A stretch of 64,000 bases of DNA from Atopsyche davidsoni (GCA_022113835.1 JAILWY010000001.1:11090501-11154500), one strand, 5' to 3'; counted from the first letter of the stretch, positions 51,908-63,551 are shown. A program made the numbers and translations. Notes: generated from the letters alone by a model not told the origin.

Positions 51908-53933
51908 TATTATTACATACGTATTATGTATTTCAAATAAAATTTACTTTGTGAAAAATAAGTATGCAAACATTATGTATTTCTTGATTAATTAAACCTT
52001 TTTAACCTGTATGTTTTTTCTTTTATTTTTTTCAAATAAATCAAACATAAATTTTATAAAAGAATATTATTAAAATTCTCTGAAAATGATACTACCTAGC
52101 TTATACTTATCAGTAGGAACTTGCAAATATTTTTAATGAGTAACAACCTCCTCTGACGCAGGTTTAATATTATTTCCTAGGGTGGGATCAGTCCACCATT
52201 TTATCATAAAAGTTAGTAGCTCGTTTGGTTATCATTAAATATATTAAATAGTATATTTCAAATTTTCCTATACCCATGGGCATATGGGAATTCATCACTC
52301 AGAGGTGGATTCCAATGGGGAGAAAATATATTAGCAACGTTATGGCAATAAAGGCTTCTCAAAACCTTGAATGTGTAGCTACAGAAAGTATATTAACAAA
52401 ACTCAATTATCAAATAACAAAATTAAAGGCAAAAACAAAAATAAATATTTTTACTGCAAGATATTCTTCACAGATCTAGATAAAATGCACACTTAAGTAT
52501 CTCTCAAAATTCATATTAATGATTTTTGTTAATGATTTGTTTCATTGAAATGTCTTTTAGGTAGCTTGCACTGCTACTAAAAATCAAATCATAATATCCG
52601 GTACAAATTTGAAAAGATAATCTCGACATGATCTAACAAAAATCTGACCTATTTGTTGGTTGAGAATAGTTGTTATTTGTATTTTAGATTCATTTACTTA
52701 AATAGTTACTAATGGTAGTAATAAATGCTGAACGAACACTTAATTTAGAAGATAAAGCATAACTTTAGTGTTTGCTATTTGTAAAGATTTTTTGAAATGA
52801 TAAACAAATCCACGATAATCAGAAAAATCAAAGATTTTCATTGCTATTTCAAATAGGTAATCAGAGCAGAAAAATAGATAGTTGAAATTTTATGAATTAT
52901 GGTATTATTATACATTTAAAACTCCCAATATCAGATAGGGTATAATCTCATATGTGTAAAAATATTCATAAGAAAATATACTCAGTAAATTTTTTAAACT
53001 AGAAAAAGGAAACCAATATAAATTAATAAATTTTTGATTTCAAAAGCCGGTCAAATAATTTTTGTTGAGCAAAATGTTGAGTAATTTATTAAATACATGA
53101 TCCTATATTAATCTTCGGCATAATTCTTTATTATAAACTTTAATATTTACTTTAAAATATTGAAAATTTTTATATTATAAAGTATATATAACTAAGGAAA
53201 AAAGTTCACTCAACTGCACAATTTTCCTACAAACCTGTATTCATTCTTGACAGAGGTAAACAAACGGATCAGATGTAGACCAAGATAATTATAACTTGTA
53301 TATAAGTATTACTTTAATTACCTATTTTATATTAAAAAAATAATATTCATATTCATATTCATAATAAAATAATACCTATTTTATAATAATATTCTTGTTT
53401 TATTTTTTAATAAAACCATGAACAGACAGAGATATGCTCGGAGAGATGGTCACCGACCTCCTCTGAGGAGAAACTTCTGAAGAAGGAGATAAAAATATTA
53501 TGCCCAAGCAATTTTATAATGAGAGTATACAAAATCAAAGCATTTCGTATTGAATTAATTAAAAATTTAAATTGACCCGGAATATTTTAAAATCTCAAAT
53601 ATATTTGAGAAAAAAAAATATTTTTTAAGTACATATTAAATCATTTTCTCATCATCATCTATATTCTGGTTAGTTAATGTCTTAATTACAAAAGCCTGAA
53701 AAATCTAATAAATTATTTTAAAAAACCCTGAGTGTTAAATTAAATAATAAGTTACCTGTTTAGTTTGTGTTATTTATCACGCATTCCTTATTTAGGAATA
53801 AATGCGCGAGCAACAGCCTTAAACACAGACGAGTATTATTGTATGACATTTTCCTTATTGATATAATTTTATTGTTTAAGTGAATTAACATATTAAGGAC
53901 ATAATATTTGTTCCTTGCGCAGGCAAGTGAACC
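51908..53933. other. AT-rich spacer
   Basis: No gene is supported. There are short GC-richer bits near 52141-52200 and 53430-53480, each containing a CCTCCTCTGA phrase that also occurs near 26300. These may be fragments of one dispersed repeat. A 67-codon frame near 52276 has no domain. Confidence 0.45.
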
Positions 53934-53970
53934 TATAAAAACAAACTGAATTCAGCTACAAAAACAGTCA
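53934..53970 (+). promoter_or_regulatory. TATA box and initiator for the 54001 gene
   Basis: TATAAAA at 53934-53940 is followed by an initiator-like ACAGTC with A at 53966, 32 nt from the first T. The box and its downstream ACAAACTGAATTCA are shared with the inverted paralogue's promoter. Confidence 0.7.
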
Positions 53971-54000
53971 AGGAAAAACTTTCTTACGAATCTATTTACA

Positions 54001-54329
54001 ATGGAGAGAAAGACCTTATTTTTTTTATCACTTTTGGTGGTAAGATAATATTATTTCATATTCAATAAAAAAAATATTACAACTGATGGATATTTTGTGA
54101 CTTTTTTTGTCCGTTTTAGGTTTTGGTTTCAATCAATTCTTCTCTGGGAGTTCTCAATGATTGTCATGGAAGAGGCACCTTATGCACGAACTTGAGACAT
54201 TTTCGTATATGCTTGGATTTGAATCAAAATGGCCACACAGTCACTGTAAATAATATAGATATCCAATGTCCTCCTGGAAGTATTTGCCTTGATACTAATT
54301 CAGTGCCGTGTAAGGTACCAAACGTGTGA
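54001..54329 (+). CDS. Small secreted single-module Cys protein, 82 aa
   Basis: Exon 1 is 54001-54039 (MERKTLFFLSLLV), the intron 54040-54119 (80 bp, GTAAGA...TTTTAG, phase 0) and exon 2 54120-54329. The joined signal peptide runs into VLVSINSSLG. The mature part is a single six-cysteine module, with CHGRGTLC, then FRIC, then CPPGSIC and a final PC; the spacings are 6, 8, 18, 5 and 7. There is no linker and no CBM14 domain. AATAAA is at 54442. The same module heads the larger mucins nearby, so this may be a minimal binding or capping version. The function is unknown. Confidence 0.75.
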
Positions 54330-55570
54330 GAGAAGCTGACGCAAGGAAACACGTAGAGACTCATGAACCGACTCTCAAAGTCTGATGAAAACTAATCCAC
54401 CAATGAATCAATGAAGCCATGAAACCTAATCAAAATCATTAAATAAAACCTAATTTATACTTACTTAAATAATTATTTTGAAATGTATATTTTGAAAAGT
54501 ATAATATATTTTTGTATTATTCAGTATTATCTCAAATTGAAAAGACTCATTGAATATATTAAAAGCATTCATACATTTATATCTTTTTTATTTGTTGATA
54601 TACTCTGCAACCATCAGATGACAATGGATTTCGAGACAATAATCTGAATCAAACAAATAAAAGAAAATTTTAAAATTCCAATGATTTCGTAGATATTGAT
54701 AAGAAGTCAGCGTTATTGATGGCATTCTGTAGAATTAAGCCTTTTACCAATTCCCATCATATTTTAAAAAAGTACAAATTTATCAAATAGTTTTTATTTT
54801 GAATTTCATCTCAAGTCGATACAGTGGTTAAATATCATTTAAATACGTTTATATCTCCGTAATTTTTTAATTATTTATTAACGCAATAGTTTAAATACAA
54901 TTCAAATCCTCAGAGAAATTTTTCAAAAATTGTTCAAACTGTTAAAACTGTTTCCTTAGAAAGGTATTGTTTTATACAAAAATAATTTAGTAGCTTAGAT
55001 GATTTGAAATTACCCTTTTTGAGTATTAATTTGTAATCTATTATATTAATTTAAAAAATACTTGTGTTGTAGTGGTACTGTGAGCATGATTCATAAAACA
55101 TAGGAGACTTCCAAGTTTTAGTTTAAATCAAATATAATTTGAATCAATATCTCTAAATTATTTAATGTTTTTAAAGTGTGGGATTGCTTCGTTTTCCACC
55201 CACGGTTCCAGTTTTACAGGTGACTGCTTATAATTTTATCGAGGCAGCATGATTCTCTTGCATGTTTTACACATATATTTCATTAAGTATTATCACACAT
55301 ATACATAATTAATTAAAATATTCAATTTATTATATTTAAATGAATCAAAAACACAAACTTGATATTTAAATAAAAACTAGTTAAAATAAAATATATGTAT
55401 GCTTTGGTCATTTATTTCATGAGTCTCTCATATAAAATTACATTTGCGTTTAACATTTCAAAATATATATATTTATTTATATTTATACATGTGAATTATT
55501 TTATAGTTTTGATCAGATTTAGTGGCTTCAGTAATTTGTTGGTACATCAATTTCAAGTTATTTTTAATTT
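54330..55570. other. Convergent spacer, centre of the inverted block
   Basis: AT-rich sequence lies between the 3' ends of two convergent paralogues and contains the symmetry centre of the inverted duplication. A 77-codon forward frame at its right end overlaps the minus-strand gene and is not called. Confidence 0.5.
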
Positions 55571-56088
55571 TTATAAGATTGTTTCGGGGGACGGTTCGCT
55601 AACCAGTCCCAATGGGATTAGTATCTGACACGGCATTGCATCGTTATTTCGGCAAATACTTCCAAGAGGGCACATGATTTGCTTATTGTCCACAGTGAAC
55701 GTTTGGCCGTCTCCATTCAAGTCCAGACAAATACGAAAATATCTCGCACCTGTGCATATGACCCCTCTTCCATGGCAATCGAGGACGATGCCGACAGAAT
55801 GGTCGACCAACACTAAAACCTGAAAAATTTCAATTATCTCATATATAAAAAAATATAATTGTCTTTCAAACAATAATAATCAAATCAATTCTTAACTCAA
55901 CCATATTTCACACAGAAATTCTTTACATAAAAATACTGCCAAAAATCAGGAAATCAATTATTATATTTTAATTATTATTGAATAATTCAAATTATGTCAG
56001 TAATACTATTAGAAATATGATTTTTCAATACACAATATTTTTTACATACCACCAAAAAGAACAGTACGGATGAAGCCTTTCTATCCAT
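55571..56088 (-). CDS. Small secreted single-module Cys protein, 95 aa
   Basis: Read on the minus strand, exon 1 is 56088-56050 (MDRKASSVLFFLV), the intron 56049-55820 (230 bp, GTATGT...TTTCAG, phase 0) and exon 2 55819-55571. The signal peptide continues VLVLVDHSVG. One six-cysteine module follows, with CHGRGVIC, FRIC and CPLGSIC motifs and spacings 6, 8, 18, 5 and 7. The C-terminal tail of about 18 residues is absent from its paralogue at 54001. The upstream start at 55873 in the same frame lies within the intron and would remove the signal peptide. The function is unknown. Confidence 0.75.
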
Positions 56089-56135
56089 TGTAGATATCTT
56101 TCTTTAACTGCTGTTTGTAATTGAATTCAGTTTGT

Positions 56136-56142
56136 TTTTATA
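56136..56142 (-). promoter_or_regulatory. TATA box for the 56088 gene
   Basis: TATAAAA on the minus strand lies 54 nt upstream of the ATG, with a GCAGTT initiator-like site about 33 nt downstream. It is embedded in the same CTATAAAAACAAACTGAATT context as the paralogue's promoter. Confidence 0.7.
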
Positions 56143-56354
56143 GGGACATGGTCTCTTACGTAAGGAACAAATATTGTGACTCAAATGTGCTTTTCATATT
56201 TATCATAAAATTAAACCAATAAGGAAAACTTCCTACAAAAACATTAAAATATTAATGGAATGTAAAACGAACAACACTCTCAGTGATTTGAACTTTTACT
56301 TACCTAACCCCATAATATTAGGATATAACATATTAATAGCATTTTTAATATATT

Positions 56355-56700
56355 CTTTCTAATATATTAATACTTTTGACAGTAATCACTCGGTGAAATT
56401 CCATTATAATGTTTTTATTAAATATTATAATGGAGATAAAAGAAATAGTTTTACTGATTTTTCTCATTTTCGTTTGTTTAAGCCACAGGTTTCGATATTA
56501 AATAAAAATTGTTTTTATGATTTTACCACATTTATGTATTGACTTGTGACCAGTTTCCCCAACCTACCTCATTCATCTAACCTAGCACTTGGTTGGCAAA
56601 TAAAAACATAAATGTGGAAAATCACAAAAAAAGTTTTTATTTAAAAATATCAATTGTACCGAGTACTTTCTGTTAAAAATATTGAATATGCCACTAGTTT
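56355..56700. mobile_element. Fold-back MITE-like element, copy 2
   Basis: It carries a GTGGAAAATCAC-type arm, a CTGTTAAAAATATTGAATAT end and an inverted partner (ACTCGGTGAAATTCCATTAT) on its left side. These match the element at 27470-27695 in the same order. The outer parts form imperfect terminal inverted repeats. It inserted in the spacer of the right arm only. The ends are approximate. Confidence 0.55.
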
Positions 56701-57757
56701 CTTCCAAAGTTGGCATTTTCAAGCAGAGTGAGGTTTCGTGAACTATTTACAAATTAATAAATGACTTTTTTTTTTTGAGGGGAGCCAATGTTTTGCCAAC
56801 AATCCATTGTGCTAACCAGTTTTTGGTGGATTTGCAGAAAACAAAATTTTCATCATGGTTTTAAAGTTACAGTTTGGCATTTGTATTTCTATTTAGCTGT
56901 GCTTTATCTTATTTTATTAGAAATATGTCTAATCTAATTGTTTACGAGCATGTGCGGGTGTTTATGGAAAGAGTGAACAGTTGAGTGAACCCTTTCTAAG
57001 CATTCTTAATAATATTATAAAATATGCATAATTATTAAAATATATAAAAATGTCATTCGAGATTTCTTATTACTTAACAAATATTTTATTATATAGGATT
57101 TTTGGGCTCCAAATGCATAATATATTTGAAGCTCTTCGAAATTTAGTTTTTACAAAAATTTTATTCGATATTGTAAAACAATATTTTTTTTGCCTTGGGA
57201 TTTTTAATAGTTTCAAGAAGAAAAATAAATCGAAGTGTAAAATAGATATAATGGAAATAAAACATAGGGTAGTAATTGATAGACTGCTATTAAAACATAT
57301 AGTGTATTTTTTATTTATTTAATATTATGTGTTTTTTTTACTTATGGTATTTGACAGTTAAAAAAATAAAAGAAAGAAGAATGAAAAGTATAACTTGAAT
57401 AGACTGGGAGTAAAACACAGGTGTTATTCTTTTGGTTTATTGATAATAGGCTAGTAATAAAAAAGTTTGTTTTTTTTTAAATTTTATTGAATTAAAAAAG
57501 ACTACATGAAAGAAAGGACTACAAGAAAAAGACTACAAAAATAGAAATTAGTTTTCAGTGATAATTCGATAATTAATGTTAGTGAACACAATTAAATTTG
57601 ATTACAATCATGTTTTTTTTTATTTTTTCTGAATTTTTTGGACTCGCTTCATATAATTGAAAATTTAAAGAATAAGAATAAAACAAATTTCCAAAAAGTA
57701 ATTAACATTAGCAATATTTAATAAAGATAATAAAATGACATCAATCTCTGTATTTAT
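56701..57757. other. AT-rich spacer
   Basis: No gene is supported. A 90-codon forward frame near 57050 is low-complexity and has no domain. The 3' end of the minus-strand gene at 57758 lies at the right edge; TTTATT (AATAAA on the minus strand) occurs near 57437 and 57483. Confidence 0.45.
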
Positions 57758-58782
57758 CTACAAAGGAAAAATTTTACAGTAAAGGAATCCAAAAAAGCAC
57801 TTGTTTAGGAATGGATAGAATGACTGTAGGAAAGGGCAAGTGAACTTGGTGGCCACGAGCCCAGTTGGTGTACTGGAACACTCAAAGTAGTTATAGCATG
57901 AAGTAGGATCAGCGAATTTACCAGCGGTCAAGCAATTGAAACTTTTCTGGCCGCATTCGTTCTTGTTGAACGTGCAAATCCCCTGAGACCGGCTGAAGAC
58001 CGTCTCTGGTGGACATACAAGCTTCAGTTGGAGAGTTCCAACACAAATGTAGAATGTACTGCAGTCTTTATCATCTCCGAAAGCACCGTTTCTTGGGCAC
58101 TTTGGAACGCTTAATGTGGTAGGCGTCTTGGGTGTCACTTTTGTAGTGGCCACGGTCTTGTCACAAGGAAGTTGATTGTTAGTGCTGCAGATTAGATTAG
58201 CAGGACATGCAACAGGAGTGGTTCCAATTGTTTGGGTCTGGCCATTTCCAAAATCCACACAAATCAGAAAATGAGTAGAATCTGTACAAGTGAAAAATTT
58301 GCCGCCACAGTTTATACTCTGCCCTTCAGACAGACCTATCATGGCAAAACAAACCTGCAAAATCAAAATATATCATAATTAGTAAAAAAAAAAAAAACAA
58401 TATATAAGATATCAAGCCACATACAAGTATTATGAATATACATAAAATACTGACAGTCTCTATAAAAATTCCAGACATATTTAATCTTTCAATACAATAT
58501 ACAATCATAATTTTATTTATAGATTTGGGTTTATTCAGAAGCCTATACTTTCAGCTTTTGGTCAGATCTGGTTGCTTAGAGCAAATGAGTAGTCTGAACA
58601 TTAAATAACTGGTCTCTTAATCTCACAACAAATTAGCTTTGATAGTTAAAAAATGTAATAAATGTTTTAAAAAATCCAAATTCAAGGTTTAATATTACAG
58701 ATATTAAATTTATTATAAAATAATGTTTAATGGGGTATTTAAAAAAACTTACATAAGCTAAAATTGATATTATTCCTGCCAT
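57758..58782 (-). CDS. Secreted protein: one six-Cys module plus two CBM14 domains, 208 aa
   Basis: On the minus strand, exon 1 is 58782-58753 (MAGIISILAY), the intron 58752-58355 (398 bp, GTAAGT...TTGCAG, phase 0) and exon 2 58354-57758. The joined signal peptide is MAGIISILAYVCFAMIGLSE. One six-cysteine module (CGGKFFTC...CPANLIC) and a linker identical to the paralogue's (ATTKVTPKTPTT) come next. Two CBM14 domains with CSTFYIC and CYNYFEC complete the protein. Most differences from the gene at 50685 fall in exposed-looking parts of the CBM14 domains, while the first module is nearly unchanged. The C-terminus is extended by IFPL. It is a secreted, probably chitin-binding protein. Confidence 0.85.
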
Positions 58783-58848
58783 GATCAGTTGTGAGTAGTT
58801 TCTACTGTTGGTTAAGAATACCTAATAGTAGAGAACCTTATACTTGTG

Positions 58849-58861
58849 TTTATATATATAT
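58849..58861 (-). promoter_or_regulatory. TATA box for the 58782 gene
   Basis: A TATATATATAAA run on the minus strand lies about 70 nt upstream of the ATG, in the same relative position as the box of the inverted paralogue at 50606. Confidence 0.5.
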
Positions 58862-60161
58862 GAATGATTTTCGAAAAAATCTGAAATATTTACTCTTACG
58901 TTTCCATTTATTTATTTTACTGATTATGTTAGTATGTTTTGAATCTTTGGCCTCAAAATAAGTTCTGTAGTCTGTACTCTTTAAGCCTGCTGCAAATAAT
59001 CACGGTAAAGTACACAATGTCCTTAAATTGTAGTTTGATAGAATATATGTACATCATTAATACCTTAAATTTTCAAATATTTTTTGGTGGTACATGGTGT
59101 ATGATGGGATTTGAGCACGTAGGCATGACTTGCGTGGATCAAAATTTAAAGAAATATGGCAGAAACGCTTTGAAAAGAAAAAATAAAAATATGTTATATT
59201 TGATATTTTGATTCATAGCTATAGAGACATAGTAACCTAGGGAAAATGAATATTTTAAACCTGATCATACTCACTCTAAAAGATCATAAGACCATAGCCA
59301 TTGATTAACTCTGGTATTCTGGAGCAGGAAGGTTAACTTTCAATAACAGATATGATAAACAATATTATCTCTTCAAGTTCTTATCCATAATATATTTTAT
59401 AAAAATCGATAATAGTAATTTATTTTAAAATTTTGTGACAATATATAAATATATATATATATCTAGGTATGTGTTTATTTACTTTCATATTGTTTACATT
59501 AATTTATGTCTTTTTGTTTATACAGTAATACCATCTTCAAAGCTACTACTTAGAGAGAAAAACAGTAATTGTTTTTGCTTTCTTACTTTCTTTACATAAT
59601 ATATGTATTGGAAGTTAAATAAACTTTTTACATATTTATGAAAGTAAACAAGTTGGTTAAATCGACACCATTAAATCTTTATTCAAAAGTAGATTGATAA
59701 GTTGGATAATTGCTAAAATATTGGTATTTCTCTAATTATTTCTGACTATAGCTATCTTCTATTTAGATAAAGTGATAGGAAACTATAATTATTGTCTTGT
59801 CATTAATAACCAGATCTACGGAATACACGGCGTATTGACATAATATTATCTTCATTTTCAATTTTCAAATTTTTTTTTTTAGATATTCAAGAATAAAATA
59901 AAAGATGACCATGATGTCATTTGACTGTGGCTAATACAGATTTGGTTTAGGAAATTATACTTCAAAACCAATATTTGGTCCCCTACCTTGTAAATGCATA
60001 TGGCTTGACTTATCACTGAAGAGCAAGCACTTTGTTGATATTTATGTTCGTACTAAAAAAATATAATTATTTCAGTAAAGTTTTTGTGGCTATTATTTTA
60101 ATATTAAAAAATGTACTGAAGAAAAACAACTAATATTTAAATAGGTCTGGAAAAATTTTAA
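58862..60161. other. AT-rich spacer between divergent genes
   Basis: This is the upstream region of two divergently transcribed genes. No gene is supported; a 90-codon forward frame near 58939 lacks domains. A TA-rich run lies at about 59440-59465. Confidence 0.45.
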
Positions 60162-60197
60162 TATAAAAACCTTGTATCCGTTGGCAAAGATCATTCT
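60162..60197 (+). promoter_or_regulatory. TATA box and initiator for the 60235 gene
   Basis: TATAAAAA at 60162-60169 is followed by an initiator-like TCATTC with A at 60193, 31 nt from the first T. The ATG is 42 nt further on. Confidence 0.65.
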
Positions 60198-60234
60198 TTC
60201 ACTAAAGCACAAGAGTAAAAATTCACGTCTGAAA

Positions 60235-62202
60235 ATGAAATCTTGCCTCTTCATTACAGTTGTATTTCTGGTATGTTATAAAATGAATAGATAATATATA
60301 ATTACAATTGATAACTTTTCGATTATTGGCTTAACGGATAGACTGTTGATGTTTGATCGAAAGTTCCCCAATTCGATTTTTATTTTAGCAAGTAAATCCT
60401 AAACTGATGTAATTCGGCCTTCACCTGTTCAATTTTGATCAAAGGTTATTTGTATTTATTAAATTATAATTGGATGGAACCAAATATACAAGACACTAGA
60501 CTCCATTCGTCTCAAAGCACCGATCTCAAAATATATTATACGAGTTGTGATGAAATAAGTCTAGTAAATGTTATGTAAAGTCAGTTAATTAATTATATGC
60601 ACTTTGTTTAAGTATTTTGTATTTTACATTTGGTTATTTTAAATCTCATTATTCTTTCAGGTTTGGGCAACAGCATGTCAAGTCACAGCACAATGGGCTA
60701 ATTGCTTTGGGAGAGGATTTATTTGTAACAATAGCACAAGTTTCCTTGTATGCATTGATTTTGGAAATGGATCAACTCAAACTATTGACAATAACCCACA
60801 AAATTGTCCATCGGGAACTTTTTGCAACAATAATAACCAACTTCAGTGTCAACTGTTATCAACTCCCATAACAAGAGCAAAAACTACACCAAAAATACCA
60901 CAAAGTACAAATTGCAAAGGAAAAGGATTTATTTGTAACAATAGCACAAGTTTCCTTGTATGCATTGATTTTGGAAATGGATCAACTCAAACTATTGACA
61001 ATAACCCACAAAATTGTCCATCGGGAACATTTTGCAACAATAATAATCAACTTCAGTGTCAACTGTTATCAACTCCCATAACAAGAGCAAAAACTACACC
61101 AAAAATACCACAAAGTACAAATTGCAAAGGAAAAGGATTTATTTGCAACAATAGCACAAGTTTCCTTGTATGCATTGATTTTGGGAATGGATTAACCCAA
61201 ACCATTGACGAAAACCCTCAAAATTGTCCAGCAGGAACTTTTTGCAACAATAATAACCAATTCCAGTGTCAGCAGTTAAATCTAACAACAACTCCTGCAA
61301 AAAAACTTTATACAACACCTAAAGCTACACCAAAAACTACACCAAAAACTACACCAAAAACAACTCCAAAAACTACACCAAAAACTACACCAAAAACCAT
61401 ACCAAAAACTACACAATATTCAACTTTAGGATGTCCGAAAAATGGATTTATTGCAGATCCTAACGATTGCTCCATATTTTATGTGTGCATTTTCTCAAAC
61501 CCTTTAAAACTTTCATGTCCAGCAAATACAGTTTTTAGTTCAGTATTCAAAGGCTGTACTTCCAATATGGATTTATGTGATTCTTATATTTCTAAAACAA
61601 CACCCAAAACAACACCCAAAACAACACCCAAAACAACACCCAAAACAACACCCAAAACAACACCCAAAACAACTCGCAAAACCACACCCAAAACAACGCC
61701 CAAAACTACTCGCAAAACCACTCCCAAAACAACACCCAAAACCACTCGCAAAACCACTCCTAAAACAACACCCAAAACTACTCGCAAAACCACTCCCAAA
61801 ACAACACCCAAAACCACTCGCAAAACCACACCCAAAACAACACAAAATCCATCAATTGGATGCCCTAGAACTGGACAATTTGCCGATCCTAATAACTGTT
61901 CAACGTATTACATTTGTGTAAAATCCTCTCCATTGAAGCTCACTTGTCCTGTAGGTACTGTATTCAGTCCTTCTCGCAGCATCTGCACTTATGACTCTCA
62001 AGAATGTGTCTTGTATCCACCAATTCCTCAACAGACTTGTCCCAATCCTATTCAACCATTCCCTGATGAAACGCTCTGTGACAGGTTTTACCTTTGCTCA
62101 GGCCGCACTCGAATAACTCTTTACTGTCCTCCAAATACTGTCTACAATCCCAGGACGAAGATCTGTACTTTTGACATATCACAATGTAAGCCAATGTATT
62201 GA
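60235..62202 (+). CDS. Secreted protein: three six-Cys modules, TTPK linkers, three CBM14 domains, 525 aa
   Basis: Exon 1 is 60235-60270 (MKSCLFITVVFL), the intron 60271-60660 (390 bp, GTATGT...TTTCAG, phase 0) and exon 2 60661-62202. Exon 2 has no ATG, GTG or TTG until 61483, so frame searches from a start codon miss its first 274 codons; I read it through and found no stop. The signal peptide is MKSCLFITVVFLVWATACQV. Three six-cysteine modules start near residues 27, 97 and 167. A Thr/Pro/Lys linker precedes a CBM14 domain (about 270-317), then 20 TTPK/TTRK repeats (about 323-405) and two more CBM14 domains (about 413-461 and 471-522). AATAAA is at 62359. The basic linkers differ from the near-neutral repeats of the giant mucin. 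The protein is secreted, probably chitin-associated. Confidence 0.85.
60715..61280 (+). repeat. 210-bp coding tandem triplication
   Basis: Three head-to-tail copies start at 60715, 60925 and 61135, each encoding one six-cysteine module plus linker (70 residues). Copies one and two differ at only about two positions in 210 bp; copy three is more diverged and loses the linker similarity at its end. The first two arose from a recent tandem duplication. Confidence 0.9.
61594..61842 (+). repeat. 12-bp coding repeat (TTPK/TTRK), 20 units
   Basis: There are twenty four-residue units, TTPK with TTRK at every third position in the middle of the array, so a 36-bp higher-order unit is visible. It forms the basic linker of the 60235 gene. 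Antisense frames over it are repeat shadows. Confidence 0.9.
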
Positions 62203-63479
62203 AAATACCCTCAATATTTTTTATTCAATTGAACCTATATAGGTTTCAGTTTATTGAACCTATATAGGTTCAATTGAAAATATATAGGTAGATATATTAG
62301 TAGATTTAAATTAAGTTTGTAAAACGGTACATGTATCAAGAAACATTGACAATTTAATAATAAAATAATTAAACCTTTATATTAGACTATTATTTTAAAA
62401 AATAATTAATCATGTAAAAAAATAGTATATACTGCTAGCATTACATGATTTTTATTACATTGTAACAATAGCTTATGAATGAACTATACTCTGAAATCAT
62501 AATACTTTTTTCTCATGTCCTATCCAATTGTAAAGTAAACTGTTCTATCCAACTGATAATGCCATCACAAATTCTTATCCATTATATGAGAAGCATAAAC
62601 GTTTTAATGAACTAACAACAACTGAAAGACCTATTAGTTTTTTTTTCAGATTGGATTAGTCAAAATTCAAGACAGCTAAGCTTTTAATATCTCATATTTC
62701 TGATGACTTACGAATAAGTTACACTTTATAATACTTTGTAATGCATATTACTTATCCACTACAGTTTTCATCCTAATAACTAGAGACATAGCCTAAGTAA
62801 TATTTTACATTACATTGTATTACTCATTACTAATTACTTGGAAATGAGTTGGAAAATGTTCATATTTTTTCCATACTGCTCACCAAGTTAAAATAAAATA
62901 ATGTCGATGAATTGGATGATAGAAATGATGAGGAGGAAAATCAGTGACTTAGTAAAAAAGTTTGCGTGCATTCATGGAATGGAAACACATGAAATAATCT
63001 AATTGATCAGATTCTTCTCAACGTTAGAAAATTAATTAAGGTAATAATGAAATTAGATAAAGATGGTTGTTATTTTCTTTTGAGTTGATTATTTTATTAT
63101 ATAGGTGTCCCAAAATTAATGCATAAATAACTTCATCCATATTCTCCCGATATTATATTACCTTAAGACAAAAATGATAAAGTATCCAAATTTGTATAAC
63201 TAATTATCTAAAATAATACAGTTTGCTCTTTTTTATAAGTTTCTCACTAATATAATGAGAACTTTATAAAAAATAAATAGTTTAAAATATTTATTTATAG
63301 ACAGTAAGATAAGTACTATTGTTTACCTAAAGAACTATTAAAATATATAAGACAAATACCCATGCACACAATATGATTTCTTTTAGACTACACTGACCTT
63401 AACATAGTTTTTTTTCATGGGAGAAAAGATAGTACTTAAAGTAAACAATAAAAATGTAAATAAATCTTGAAAAAAATAC
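62203..63479. other. 3' UTR and AT-rich spacer
   Basis: After the 3' UTR of the 60235 gene this stretch is AT-rich with no supported gene. The inverted repeat at its start is listed separately. Confidence 0.5.
62224..62278. repeat. 22-bp perfect inverted repeat in a 3' UTR
   Basis: The arms 62224-62245 and 62257-62278 are exact reverse complements with an 11-nt loop. Each arm also contains the palindrome AACCTATATAGGTT. It lies between the stop codon and the AATAAA of the 60235 gene, so the mRNA could form a strong hairpin. Confidence 0.85.
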
Positions 63480-63515
63480 TATAAAATATGTGAATTGAAT
63501 TGAAGAAATCATAAG
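63480..63515 (+). promoter_or_regulatory. TATA box and initiator for the 63552 gene
   Basis: TATAAAA at 63480-63486 is followed by TCATAA with A at 63511, 31 nt from the first T, and the ATG at 63552. Confidence 0.6.
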
Positions 63516-63551
63516 TGCCTCTACAACCAAAACAGAAACAAATAATCTGAA

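Larger units (their letters stand above)
50600..58862. repeat. Inverted gene duplication A-B-B'-A'
   Basis: The genes at 50685 (+) and 58782 (-) are close paralogues, and so are those at 54001 (+) and 56088 (-). The outer and inner pairs are mirror images about a centre near 54.95 kb. The similarity includes promoters: CTATAAAAACAAACTGAATT upstream of both inner genes with AATATTTGTTCCTT further out, and GATCATGGC contexts in the outer genes. Most intergenic DNA has diverged. A transposable element sits only in the right arm. Confidence 0.8.

Noticed and set aside
60617..60871. 84-codon forward frame overlapping the 525-aa gene
   Set aside because: It is in another frame, crosses the splice acceptor and lacks the Cys pattern.
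61573..61921. Three frames in other phases over the TTPK repeat
   Set aside because: They are shadows of the 12-bp repeat. The sense frame is continuous with Cys domains on both sides.
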